Source: JADJLQ01 sp034439915
GTDB lineage: Bacteria > Bacteroidota > Bacteroidia > Chitinophagales > Saprospiraceae
NCBI GenBank assembly: GCA_034439915.1
Contig: JAWXBI010000132.1
Span: 11,239-75,238, forward strand
Reading direction: 5' to 3'
DNA: 64,000 nt
Shown: one piece after another, positions 27,022-34,813 of the stretch
How positions within the stretch are numbered: the first letter of the stretch is position 1
How the letters are laid out: the number at the start of each line of letters is the position of its first letter
Notes under the pieces: generated by a model
Database searches by the model: none
The model's input: the letters and a program-made list of their open reading frames with translations, nothing else
Told to the model about the DNA's origin: nothing
Program-made: the position numbers and the translations under genes

Positions 27022-28855
27022 GGTGGTTGTTTGAATTTGATGAAGCGTAGCCCGCGTGGCTCATGATCTTATCATAAATATATTGTGCCGTTATCGGTAA
27101 ACCGTCGTAATTCAAAACCGCGATCAGTTTGGCGGGATCAATATTCAATTCATTGATCAATAATGACCTCATTTGACCATCGCGATTTTGTTCCACTACA
27201 AAAACTTTTTCGTGATCCTTGATAAAATCGTTTAGGGTATCCTGGAAGGGGAAGGATTTGATGCGACCCAAGTCAAAATGAAGGCCTTCCATGTTTAGCA
27301 TTTCCGCTGCCTCTATGGCTGACCAAGTCGAAGTTCCAAAATATAAAAGCCCTAATTCATTAGATTGCTCAGAAAGCGGAACCTGCCATTCCGGACCTGG
27401 CATAAAGGTCTTTATTGTTTCCCATTTTTTTAAGAGCCGATCCATATTTCTTAAATAGGGTTCGGACTCTTCGGTATATTTAGCCATTTCATCCCTGGAG
27501 GTACCCCGCGTAAAAAAACTACCTTTTGTCGGATGGGTGCCCGGAATAGTCCGGTAAGTAATACCATCACCATCGGTATCCAGGTAACGGCCAAATTCTT
27601 TCAGATTATCCAATTGTTCTGCATTTAATACTTTCCCCCGCTTAAACCTCCTGTTATCATCCCATTTGAAGGGCGGGGAACTGTGTTCATTCATCCCCAG
27701 ATCAAGATCATTCATGACAATGATCGGGGTCTGCAATTGTTCAGCAAGGTCAAATGCATCCGCAGTCATTTCAAAACATTCTTTTGGGGAATTCGGAAAT
27801 AATAAAGGATGCCTGGTATCGCCATGAGAGGCATAAGCACAGGCCAGAATATCAGATTGCTGAGTCCGGGTCGGCATGCCGGTAGAAGGCCCTCCGCGTT
27901 GCACATCAATGAGTACTAAAGGAATTTCGGCAAAATAAGCTAAGCCCAAAAACTCGCTCATCAGGGAGATACCCGGACCGCTGGTAGCGGTAAACCCTCT
28001 TGCCCCATTCCAATTGGCGCCTATGGCAATGCCGATCGCTGCAAGTTCATCTTCTGCCTGTACAAAAGCATATTTTTTCTTGCCGGTAACCGGATCAACA
28101 CGGTATTCTGAAGCATAGTCATCGAAAGCAGACATCAGGGAGGTGGAAGGAGTGATTGGGTACCAGGCTGCAACTGTTGCCCCTCCATAAAGTGCACCCA
28201 GCGCACAGGAACTATTTCCATCGATGAGAATATGGTCCTGATTGAGGTGACGTTGTTCGATTTTAAATTTTCCGGGCAATTCAAAATGATCGATAAGAAA
28301 TTGCCTGCCCAGGTTCAAGGCTTTTACATTGGGTGTGATAAGTTTTTCTTTGCCTTTAAATTGATCCCCCACCATTTTTTCCAGGATGTTCATATCCATA
28401 TCCAACAGGGTGGCGACAGCTCCAACGTATATCATATTTTTGAAAAGAAGGCGCTGTCTTGGGTCCGCGTAATTTTGGGCGCAGATTTCGGTCATTGGGA
28501 TACCGATATTAATTACGTCATCTCGCAGTAATTCCTTGGCTATCGGTTTGGAGTTGTCATATACAAAGTAACCTCCGGCAGAAATATCCTTAATATCTTT
28601 TGCCAGGCTTTGAGGATTAATACTTACCATGACATCTATACCTGCACGACGTCCCAGGTGGCCTTTTTCATTGACCCTGATTTCGTACCAGGTTGGCAAT
28701 CCCTGGATGTTGGAGGGGAAGATATTTTTCGGGGAGACCGGTACCCCCATACGAAAAATAGATTTGGCAAATAAATTATTGGCGCTGGCCGAACCGGTTC
28801 CGTTGACATTGGCAAAGCGGATGACACAATCATTTATTTTTTCTATGCGTGACAT
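26987..28855 (-). CDS. korA: 2-oxoacid:ferredoxin oxidoreductase alpha subunit
   Basis: 622-aa fusion of the gamma (catalytic) and alpha (pyrimidine-binding) domains. The gamma part covers about 1-185 (GTGSASANNLFAKSIFRMGV). The alpha part begins near 210 with GNSSCALGALYGGATVAAWYPITPSTSLM, a family signature, followed by ATSGPGISLMSEFLGLAYFAEIPLV-like sequence and RGGPSTGMPTRTQQSD. The end (FVVEQNRDGQMRSLL) is also typical. It works with KorB and lies 13 bases inside the preceding GltD-like gene. Confidence 0.93.
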   Translation of the reverse strand: MSRIEKINDCVIRFANVNGTGSASANNLFAKSIFRMGVPVSPKNIFPSNIQGLPTWYEIRVNEKGHLGRRAGIDVMVSINPQSLAKDIKDISAGGYFVYDNSKPIAKELLRDDVINIGIPMTEICAQNYADPRQRLLFKNMIYVGAVATLLDMDMNILEKMVGDQFKGKEKLITPNVKALNLGRQFLIDHFELPGKFKIEQRHLNQDHILIDGNSSCALGALYGGATVAAWYPITPSTSLMSAFDDYASEYRVDPVTGKKKYAFVQAEDELAAIGIAIGANWNGARGFTATSGPGISLMSEFLGLAYFAEIPLVLIDVQRGGPSTGMPTRTQQSDILACAYASHGDTRHPLLFPNSPKECFEMTADAFDLAEQLQTPIIVMNDLDLGMNEHSSPPFKWDDNRRFKRGKVLNAEQLDNLKEFGRYLDTDGDGITYRTIPGTHPTKGSFFTRGTSRDEMAKYTEESEPYLRNMDRLLKKWETIKTFMPGPEWQVPLSEQSNELGLLYFGTSTWSAIEAAEMLNMEGLHFDLGRIKSFPFQDTLNDFIKDHEKVFVVEQNRDGQMRSLLINELNIDPAKLIAVLNYDGLPITAQYIYDKIMSHAGYASSNSNNHHDLRKTSFSAS

Positions 28856-30627
28856 GGAGTTCCGGCTTTAGCGGTGTTATAAAAATACCGTTGCATATCC
28901 CAGGCAGCGGTAGGACAACGTTCGGCGCATAATCCACAATGAAGGCAAACATCCTCATCCTTTACCATTACACGTTTGGTGGGTAAGGCGGTGGAAACAT
29001 ATAACTCCTGATTGAGGTCATTTGCCGGGGCATTGAGTCGGGAACGAAGATCTTCCTCTTCCCCATTATGTGTGAAGGTGATGCAGGAAGTCGGGCAAAT
29101 ATCCGCGCAAGCATCACATTCAATGCATCGTTCAGTTGTAAAGATCGTCTGTACATCACAATTGAGGCATCGCTGGGCTTCTTTAAAGGCCATCTGGTCA
29201 TCAAAACCCAGTTCAACTTCTTTTTTACGGTTATTGAGTGTTTCGGTCTTGTCGGCATGCGGTACTTTATATCGGAGATCAGTAACTACGGTACTGTCAT
29301 AACTCCATTCATGGATTCCCATCTTTTGTGCTATGAGGTTGGTCATTGGGGAAGGTCGTACAGTAAGATCGAGTTGCTGGCAAAAAAGGTCGATGGATAC
29401 AGCGGCCTGATGGCCATGGGCTACGGCAGTAATGACATTTTTTGGCCCAAAGGCAGCATCCCCTCCAAAAAATACTTGAGGATGGGTGGAAGCATAGGTA
29501 TATTTATCCACCACCGGCATGCCGTATTTGTCAAATTCCAAGCCCAGGTTTTTTTCTATCCAGGGAAAAGAGTTTTCCTGGCCTATCGCAATAATTACAT
29601 CATCCGCCTCAAAAAATACGTCAGCCTCCCCGGTGGGGATCAGCACCCGCTTCCCATTTTGCTGTTCAGCCTTTACTTTTTCGAACATCATACCCTTGAG
29701 CTTACCGTTTTCATGCACAAAAGCCTTGGGGTTATGACAATTAAAGAAGGGAATGTCTTCATGCTGCGCGTCTTCAATTTCCCAAGGCGAGGCTTTCATT
29801 TCATCAAAAGGACTGCGCACCACTACTTTTACATTGGTACCACCTAATCTTCTGGAGGTCCGGCAACAATCCATTGCGGTGTTTCCACCTCCCAGGATGA
29901 TCACCTTTTCTCCAATTTTTTCTATATGCCCAAATGCGACACTGGCCAACCAATCTATGCCAATGTGAATGTTGGAATTAATTTCTTTTCTAGCGTCGAT
30001 AACCAGATCTCTGCCTCTGGGGGCACCGGTACCGACAAAAATGGCGTCATATCCTTTGCCCAGCAGGTCCTGGAGGCTGCTGACATAGGTTTTGAAATGG
30101 GTGGAGATATTGCCAATATCGAGTATATAATTTACCTCTTCATTCAAAACGGTTTCGGGTAAACGAAAAGAGGGGATCTGCGACCGCATAAATCCACCTC
30201 CAAAATCCTGCTCATCAAAGAGGTCAATTTCATAACCCAAAGGGGCCAGATCCCTGGCTACCGTCAGCGAAGCCGGACCACCACCGACAAGGGCTATCCT
30301 TTTGCCGTTGGTTTGTCCCGGAGCTTTCGGCATTCTTGATTTTACCTCACCTTTATAATCGGCAGCTACCCTTTTGAGCCGGCAAATGGCGACGGGTTCC
30401 TTTTCTACCCGGCCTCTCCGGCAAGCAGGCTCGCAAGGACGATCACAGGTACGTCCCAGGATTCCGGGAAATACATTGGATTCCCAATTTATCATATAAG
30501 CATCACTATATCGTTCTGCGGCTATGAGTCGTATATATTCTGGTACGGGGGTGTGTGCAGGACAGGCGTACTGGCAGTCGACTACTTTGTGAAAGTACTC
30601 GGGGTCTTTAATATTAGTCGGTTCCAA
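28843..30627 (-). CDS. GltD-like NAD(P)H oxidoreductase-ferredoxin fusion
   Basis: 594-aa flavoprotein. The N-terminal Fe-S domain has Cys18, 22, 61, 65 and 69 (CQYACPAHTPVP, CDRPCEPACRRG). FAD binding is at about 110 (RIALVGGGPASLTVA). The NAD(P)H site lies near 245 (KVIILGGGNTAMDCCRTSRRLG, here the Cys after GGGNTAMD is normal for the family), with GGDAAFGPKNVITAVAHG. A C-terminal ferredoxin carries two [4Fe-4S] motifs, CIECDACADICPTSC and CLHCGLCAERCP. First gene of the overlapping operon with korAB, it is well placed to pass electrons between their ferredoxin cluster and NAD(P)H. Confidence 0.9.
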   Translation of the reverse strand: MEPTNIKDPEYFHKVVDCQYACPAHTPVPEYIRLIAAERYSDAYMINWESNVFPGILGRTCDRPCEPACRRGRVEKEPVAICRLKRVAADYKGEVKSRMPKAPGQTNGKRIALVGGGPASLTVARDLAPLGYEIDLFDEQDFGGGFMRSQIPSFRLPETVLNEEVNYILDIGNISTHFKTYVSSLQDLLGKGYDAIFVGTGAPRGRDLVIDARKEINSNIHIGIDWLASVAFGHIEKIGEKVIILGGGNTAMDCCRTSRRLGGTNVKVVVRSPFDEMKASPWEIEDAQHEDIPFFNCHNPKAFVHENGKLKGMMFEKVKAEQQNGKRVLIPTGEADVFFEADDVIIAIGQENSFPWIEKNLGLEFDKYGMPVVDKYTYASTHPQVFFGGDAAFGPKNVITAVAHGHQAAVSIDLFCQQLDLTVRPSPMTNLIAQKMGIHEWSYDSTVVTDLRYKVPHADKTETLNNRKKEVELGFDDQMAFKEAQRCLNCDVQTIFTTERCIECDACADICPTSCITFTHNGEEEDLRSRLNAPANDLNQELYVSTALPTKRVMVKDEDVCLHCGLCAERCPTAAWDMQRYFYNTAKAGTPCHA

Positions 30628-30721
30628 ACAATCGAGCTTAAAATTGAGGGACGAAAATTACGGTTTTTTGTTGATTTCAAATCAGCTTGCAATATTATTC
30701 AAAATGCATTATCTGCTCAAT

Positions 30722-30758
30722 AAAAAAAGAGAGACCAGATTCAAAACTGATCTCTCTT
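30722..30758 (-). terminator. Rho-independent terminator of peroxiredoxin gene
   Basis: 12-bp stem aagagagaccag/ctgatctctctt (30727-30738 and 30747-30758, one G-U pair on the RNA) with an 8-base loop. On the minus strand it is followed by a run of seven T. It lies 20 bases after the peroxiredoxin stop. Confidence 0.85.
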
Positions 30759-30777
30759 TAATATGTTTTTTCAGCTT

Positions 30778-31413
30778 TTACAAGTTCGGTTGCGGAGTAT
30801 ACCTCAGATAAGGCTTAATCTTCCGGATTCCTTTAGGGAATTTTTTCTCGGCATCGGCGTCCGATACGGAAGGCAGGATGATCACATCTTCACCGTGTTT
30901 CCAATTTACAGGTGTTGCCACGCTATTGTAGGCGGTGAGTTGGAGTGAATCAACGACCCGAAGGATTTCATCAAAATTCCTGCCCGTGGAGGGAGGATAA
31001 GTCAGCGAAAGTTTCAGCTTTTTATCAGGGGCTATGATAAATACGCTCCGTACCGTAGTTTTTTCTGCTGCGCCCGGGTGGATCATATCATACAATTCTG
31101 CCACGTGCCGGTTCTCATCTGAAATCAACGGATAATTGACTTTGGTTAGTTGTGTCTCTTCGATATCCTCAATCCAGGTAGTATGGGAAGAAAGCGGATC
31201 AACACTGAGTGCAAGAATCTTTACGTTTCGTTTGTCGAATTCGGGTTTTAGTTTTGACATATAACCCAATTCAGTAGTACATACCGGAGTAAAATCGGCT
31301 GGATGGGAAAACAGGATACCCCAGCTATCGCCGAGCCATTCAAAAAAGTCAATTTCTCCCTGAGAAGTTTGAGCTTTAAAATTGGGGACCACATCCCCGA
31401 GTCTTAGTGCCAT
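30778..31413 (-). CDS. Peroxiredoxin, 1-Cys (Prx6) type
   Basis: Thiol peroxidase, 211 aa, that reduces hydrogen and organic peroxides in the cytoplasm. The peroxidatic Cys45 sits in SHPADFTPVCTTELG. The Prx6-type features are LALSVDPLSSHTTWIEDIEE, the segment RSVFIIAPDKKLKLSLTYP, STGRNFDEILRVVDSLQLT and the long C-terminal extension with ATPVNWKHGEDVII. No second resolving Cys is present. It has its own terminator. The 212-base upstream region contains the heptamer array, which could influence its expression. Confidence 0.95.
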   Translation of the reverse strand: MALRLGDVVPNFKAQTSQGEIDFFEWLGDSWGILFSHPADFTPVCTTELGYMSKLKPEFDKRNVKILALSVDPLSSHTTWIEDIEETQLTKVNYPLISDENRHVAELYDMIHPGAAEKTTVRSVFIIAPDKKLKLSLTYPPSTGRNFDEILRVVDSLQLTAYNSVATPVNWKHGEDVIILPSVSDADAEKKFPKGIRKIKPYLRYTPQPNL

Positions 31414-31474
31414 AGATTATTAAAAATTAAGAAATTAAGAAATTATAGAATTAATTACGAATTACGAAATTGAT

Positions 31475-31607
31475 CATTGACCATTGATCATTGACCATTG
31501 ATCATTGACCATTGACCATTGACCATTGACCATTGACCATTGATCATTGACCATTGATCATTGATCATTGATCATTGACCATTGACCATTGATCATTGAC
31601 CATTGAT
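31475..31607. repeat. 19-copy CATTGAY heptamer array
   Basis: 133 bases made of nineteen uninterrupted 7-bp units CATTGAC or CATTGAT (RTCAATG on the minus strand), with a degenerate unit on each side. To its left (31424-31470) lies a second, AT-rich degenerate repeat with ttaagaaa-like units. The array lies between the moeZ-like stop and the peroxiredoxin start. Seven-base steps rule out a coding role. Confidence 0.97.
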
Positions 31608-31625
31608 AATTTGATAATTGATCAT

Positions 31626-32798
31626 TCAATATGTTGCCATGGAGTGATCGATTTCTTTTGCCCAGGCCAGTATACCTCCTTCCAGGTTGTATAAATTTTC
31701 GAAGCCATATTTTTCCTGCAACAATTCAATCACATCGGCACTGCGTTTTCCACTACGGCAATGTACAATGACTTGTTTGTCTTTGGCGATTTTCTGCACA
31801 TGATGCGCAACTTCACTTTTCGGCATCAATTCCCCATGAATATTCGCAATTTCATACTCATAAGCTTCCCGGACGTCTACGATTTGAATATTCGCTTTTT
31901 GGGAAATCAAGTTATGTAATTGTTTTACATTGATGGTTTTGACCGGGAATTTTTCAGCATGATCGGAAGGTTTCTCAAACCCACAGAATTGCTGATAGTC
32001 GATCAGGCCTTTTTGGGTTGGATTGTCGCCGTTCAATGGATTGTCTTTTCGTCTTTTGATTTTCAGTGTCCTGGTCTCAAAGGTGGCGGCATCAAATAAA
32101 AACAACCGACCATTGAGGGTTTCCCCCACACCACTCAGCACCTTAATCACCTCACTGGCTTGGATGCTGCCTAGGATACCGGGCAGTACTCCTAATACAC
32201 CTCCTTCCGCACAACTGGGTACTAAACCGGGAGGTGGGGGAGTTGGAAAAAGATCTCTGTAGTTTGGCCCTGTAATGCCCAGTTTATCGGTATAATTAAA
32301 CACTGTTGCCTGGCCTTCAAACCGGTAAATCGATGCATAAACGTTGACTTTGCCCAACAATACGCAGGCGTCATCGACCAGATAGCGTGTGGGAAAATTA
32401 TCTGTTCCATCCGCAATGACATCATAATCTTTGATAATGTCCATGGCATTGTCGCTGGTCAGTGCGGTCTGATGGGCAACGAATTTGATGTATGGATTAA
32501 GGGCTTCCAGCCTTTTTTTTGCTGCTATTACCTTGGGTTGACCAATGTCATCCCGGGTAAATAAAACCTGGCGCTGCAAGTTGCTGTCATCAACCACATC
32601 AAAGTCGACCATTCCAATCGTACCTACCCCGGCGGCTGCGAGGTACAATAAAAGGGGTGCACCTAATCCACCTGTGCCGACAACCAGTACTTTGCCTTTT
32701 TTTAATTTTTTCTGTCCTTCGATATTAAATTCCGGTAAAATGATGTGGCGGCTGTAACGGGCCAATTCTTCTGAAGAAAATTTAATTTCTGCACTCAT
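31626..32798 (-). CDS. MoeZ-like E1 adenylyltransferase with rhodanese domain
   Basis: 390-aa activating enzyme for a ubiquitin-like sulfur carrier. The ThiF/MoeB domain (1-250) has the ATP motif GTGGLGAP at 41-48, DFDVVDDSNLQRQ, and the putative active Cys196 in LVPSCAEGGVLG. The zinc Cys pairs of MoeB are absent; the segment IDYQQFCGF instead matches the MoeZ/MOCS3 branch. A rhodanese domain (about 285-385) carries catalytic Cys347 in HCRSGKRS. It probably adenylates the CysO-like carrier encoded just upstream and sulfurates its tail. Last gene of the cysM-mec-cysO-moeZ operon. Confidence 0.9.
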   Translation of the reverse strand: MSAEIKFSSEELARYSRHIILPEFNIEGQKKLKKGKVLVVGTGGLGAPLLLYLAAAGVGTIGMVDFDVVDDSNLQRQVLFTRDDIGQPKVIAAKKRLEALNPYIKFVAHQTALTSDNAMDIIKDYDVIADGTDNFPTRYLVDDACVLLGKVNVYASIYRFEGQATVFNYTDKLGITGPNYRDLFPTPPPPGLVPSCAEGGVLGVLPGILGSIQASEVIKVLSGVGETLNGRLFLFDAATFETRTLKIKRRKDNPLNGDNPTQKGLIDYQQFCGFEKPSDHAEKFPVKTINVKQLHNLISQKANIQIVDVREAYEYEIANIHGELMPKSEVAHHVQKIAKDKQVIVHCRSGKRSADVIELLQEKYGFENLYNLEGGILAWAKEIDHSMATY

Positions 32799-32821
32799 AT
32801 CGCTGTAATAGATTTTTTTAG

Positions 32822-33097
32822 TTAAATACCTCCAGCAATGGCTGGTATGATGCTGATCGTGTCCCCTTGTTGCACCGGAGTATCATGACCTTGCAGGTCT
32901 TCAATATCGTCTTCCCCGATAAATACCCGTACAAATCCACGGAGTTGCTGATCTTCATTGAACAAATGTTTGTCCAGGTCAGGATACTGAAAAGTCAGAT
33001 CCCGGATGGATTCGATCACGGTACCGCTTTGCACGGCCACGGCAGCCTGATTGGAAGTAAATTTTCTTAAGGGTGTTGGAATAATGATTTTAGCCAT
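32822..33097 (-). CDS. CysO-like sulfur carrier protein (MoaD/ThiS fold)
   Basis: 91-aa ubiquitin-like protein. The N-terminus MAKIIIPTPLRKFT resembles mycobacterial CysO rather than MoaD or ThiS, and the C-terminus is SIIPAIAGGI. The diglycine is thus capped by one Ile, so a protease must expose GG before activation. The JAMM protease encoded 12 bases upstream is the obvious candidate. Proposed role: thiocarboxylated carrier that donates sulfur to the CysM-like synthase, forming carrier-bound cysteine. It is 23 bases before the moeZ-like gene. Confidence 0.88.
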   Translation of the reverse strand: MAKIIIPTPLRKFTSNQAAVAVQSGTVIESIRDLTFQYPDLDKHLFNEDQQLRGFVRVFIGEDDIEDLQGHDTPVQQGDTISIIPAIAGGI

Positions 33098-33109
33098 TGG
33101 AAATTATTG

Positions 33110-33535
33110 TTATTTGTTGAATTCAATTTTTATGGGTTCTTCCTGGAATTGCCGGGACTCGGACAATCTCCAGGACTTGGTTTGTATGGCCTGTCCCTGA
33201 TAAACACTCGTAATAAAGTAAGATAATTCAGGAAGGGCATCGGCCAAATCCCGGCCGGAAGGGTGGGGCGGGTGGTCGGGATGTGAGTGAAAAACTCCAA
33301 TCAGGTCGATTTCTTTTTCCAAAGCATATCGTTCGGCTTTCATAAATTCCTTTGGAGGTATAGTATAGTGGACTTTATGATTTTCAGGACTATCATTCAC
33401 AACGGACTGGACCTGCCGGATCTGCAACTGCTCACCGACCAGTCCGTATAAAAAACCACAACATTCGAATGGATAAGCTTGTTCAGCGATATCGTGTATG
33501 GATTTTATAGCCTCAGAAGGTATCACGACTTCCAT
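33110..33535 (-). CDS. JAMM metalloprotease, Mec+-like
   Basis: 141-aa Mov34/MPN/PAD-1 zinc protease. The complete JAMM set is visible: Glu24 in PFECCGFLYG, then His83-Ser-His85-Pro and Ser93/Asp96 in FHSHPDHPPHPSGRD. By analogy to mycobacterial Mec+, it should release cysteine from the carrier and may also trim the C-terminal residue of the CysO-like protein. The start codon overlaps the cysM stop by one base (TAATG), so the two are translationally coupled. Confidence 0.9.
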   Translation of the reverse strand: MEVVIPSEAIKSIHDIAEQAYPFECCGFLYGLVGEQLQIRQVQSVVNDSPENHKVHYTIPPKEFMKAERYALEKEIDLIGVFHSHPDHPPHPSGRDLADALPELSYFITSVYQGQAIQTKSWRLSESRQFQEEPIKIEFNK

Positions 33536-34461
33536 TATTTATAGATTTCGGCATATTTAGAAGCATCATCTGCAAACAGGGTAACCACATGACCATAATC
33601 AATCTGCTGTGCGAGTTGGACAGCTCCGACCAGGTTGGCAGCTGCGGAAGGACTGATCAATAAACCTTCTTTTTTAGCCACCAGGTCAATCATTTTAAAA
33701 GCCTCATAAGAGGATACCTCTGTGATTTGATCCGGAACCGTGGCATCATAGATGCCCGGGACTTCAGCAGTTTCCAGATGTTTCCAGCCTTCCAGGCCAT
33801 GCAGGGGGCCATCCGGTTGTAGGGCGATGCATTGAATAGATGAATTAAAAAGTTTAAGCCTTTTACTGGTTCCGGTAAACGAACCGGTCGTCCCTAATCC
33901 GGCAATAAAGTGGGTTACTTCGCCTTTTGTTTGGTCCCAGATTTCTGGGGCGGTAGTGGTAAAATGGGCTTTCCAGTTGTTTTCATTATTGTATTGGTCA
34001 CAATAAAAATAGGGCAGATCCATCCTGGAATAGATCGCTTTAGCTACTTCTCTGGATTCGTCGGTTCCCCCGTAGGGTGAACTCAGAATCAAGTCCGCAC
34101 CTAATTTTTTTAGAATAAGCTGTCGGAGTTTGGAAGCATTTTCCGGGAGTACCAGTTTTATTTTAATGCCGAGATGGGCGGCGATACTGGCCAAGGCTAT
34201 GCCTGTATTGCCACTGGTAGCATCCAAAATCGTATGATGGGTGTCCAACTGTCGGTCCAAAATGCCTTGCCGGAGCATATGGTAGGCAGGACGGGATTTG
34301 ACGCTGGCCCCAAATTGTTGCCATTCGAGTTTGGCATAAATTTTTACTTTTTCAGTGGAAAAACTTTTCAACGGATAAAGAGGGGTATTACCAATCCAGG
34401 ACCCCATGGAATTGACCGCCTCTATTAACCATGATCGTTGTGTTACAATTTCTTTATTCAT
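33535..34461 (-). CDS. Cysteine synthase, CysM type
   Basis: 308-aa PLP-dependent beta-replacement enzyme. The Schiff-base Lys55 is in EWQQFGASVKSRPAYHML. The substrate loop TSGNTGIALASIAAHLG lies near residue 90, and GLGTTGSFTGTSKRL is the phosphate-binding loop. SVKSRPA instead of SFKDR places it with CysM. In this operon it probably uses the thiocarboxylated carrier as sulfur donor and O-phosphoserine or O-acetylserine as acceptor (inferred). Two Cys-rich leader ORFs and two terminators precede it, so expression is expected to rise when Cys-tRNA is scarce. Confidence 0.9.
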   Translation of the reverse strand: MNKEIVTQRSWLIEAVNSMGSWIGNTPLYPLKSFSTEKVKIYAKLEWQQFGASVKSRPAYHMLRQGILDRQLDTHHTILDATSGNTGIALASIAAHLGIKIKLVLPENASKLRQLILKKLGADLILSSPYGGTDESREVAKAIYSRMDLPYFYCDQYNNENNWKAHFTTTAPEIWDQTKGEVTHFIAGLGTTGSFTGTSKRLKLFNSSIQCIALQPDGPLHGLEGWKHLETAEVPGIYDATVPDQITEVSSYEAFKMIDLVAKKEGLLISPSAAANLVGAVQLAQQIDYGHVVTLFADDASKYAEIYK

Positions 34462-34483
34462 TTCTACCTGTCTTCTTATAAAT

Positions 34484-34517
34484 CAAAAAGCCTTTCGGAT
34501 TTAATTTCGAAAGGCTT
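34484..34517 (-). terminator. Attenuator terminator 2 (before cysM)
   Basis: 10-bp perfect stem aagcctttcg/cgaaaggctt (34488-34497 and 34508-34517) with a 10-base loop. On the minus strand it is followed by a T-rich tail (TTTTTGATT). It lies between the second Cys-rich leader ORF and the cysM start. An alternative pairing can open it: CGAAGGGT of the leader (34556-34563) with GCCTTTCG of its left arm, 8 bp with two G-U pairs. Confidence 0.85.
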
Positions 34518-34546
34518 CCTGGTAAAATTTTAATTAGTGGAACGCA

Positions 34547-34648
34547 TCATGGATGACCCTTCGAAAAATAAAGTTTACAACAACAATACGCACAAGCACA
34601 GTGGTGTACTGCCTCATTTTTATTGTTCCTTGTGATTTTTTTCTTCAT
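34547..34648 (-). CDS. Cys-rich leader peptide 2 (33 aa)
   Basis: ATG AAG AAA AAA ATC start, 33 codons, TGA stop. The regulatory core is HHCACAYCCCK: five Cys codons, all TGT, at residues 17, 19 and 22-24. The terminator of the pair begins 30 bases after the stop. A ribosome stalled at Cys22-24 would leave the sequence for residues 29-31 (antiterminator strand) free, while one reaching the stop codon would cover it. The peptide itself probably has no function. A metallothionein-like microprotein is the alternative, disfavoured by the flanking terminators. Confidence 0.8.
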   Translation of the reverse strand: MKKKITRNNKNEAVHHCACAYCCCKLYFSKGHP

Positions 34649-34668
34649 TTTAAGTTTTGGTCATAAAA

Positions 34669-34705
34669 TCAAAAAGCCTTTCGGTTATTGCTGACCGGAA
34701 GGCTT
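34669..34705 (-). terminator. Attenuator terminator 1
   Basis: 12-position stem aagcctttcggt/accggaaggctt (34674-34685 and 34694-34705, one C-A mismatch) with an 8-base loop and a T-rich tail on the minus strand (TTTTTGATTTT). Stem sequence and tail are near-identical to terminator 2, so the two modules look duplicated. UGCUGAC of leader 1 (34736-34742) can pair over 7 bp with GUCAGCA spanning the upper stem and loop (34689-34695). Confidence 0.85.
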
Positions 34706-34731
34706 GAGATATTTTTGTATCCATCTATCTT

Positions 34732-34797
34732 CTATGTCAGCATGAGATGCTTACAGCAACAACAACACGCACAACAATTAATAAAAATAGATTTCAT
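34732..34797 (-). CDS. Cys-rich leader peptide 1 (21 aa)
   Basis: ATG AAA TCT start, 21 codons, TAG stop. The core is NCCACCCCCK: seven Cys codons (six TGT, one TGC) at residues 8, 9 and 11-15. The ATG is about 11 bases after the predicted transcription start. Downstream of the Cys run the mRNA can fold TGTaAGCAT/ATGCTgACA (region 1:2), and region 2 can instead pair with the terminator loop (region 2:3). This is the classical layout of an amino-acid attenuator. Confidence 0.82.
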   Translation of the reverse strand: MKSIFINCCACCCCCKHLMLT

Positions 34798-34813
34798 TGA
34801 AATTAACCTGCTA

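Noticed and set aside
31475..31607. Heptamer array as a CRISPR array
   Set aside because: Units are 7 bp with no spacers, and no cas genes are nearby.
34547..34797. Cys-rich ORFs as metallothionein-like or antimicrobial peptides
   Set aside because: Each ORF is followed at once by a terminator, both precede a cysteine operon, and the Cys spacing has no conserved pattern beyond runs. The attenuator reading explains more. It is kept as an alternative in the feature text.
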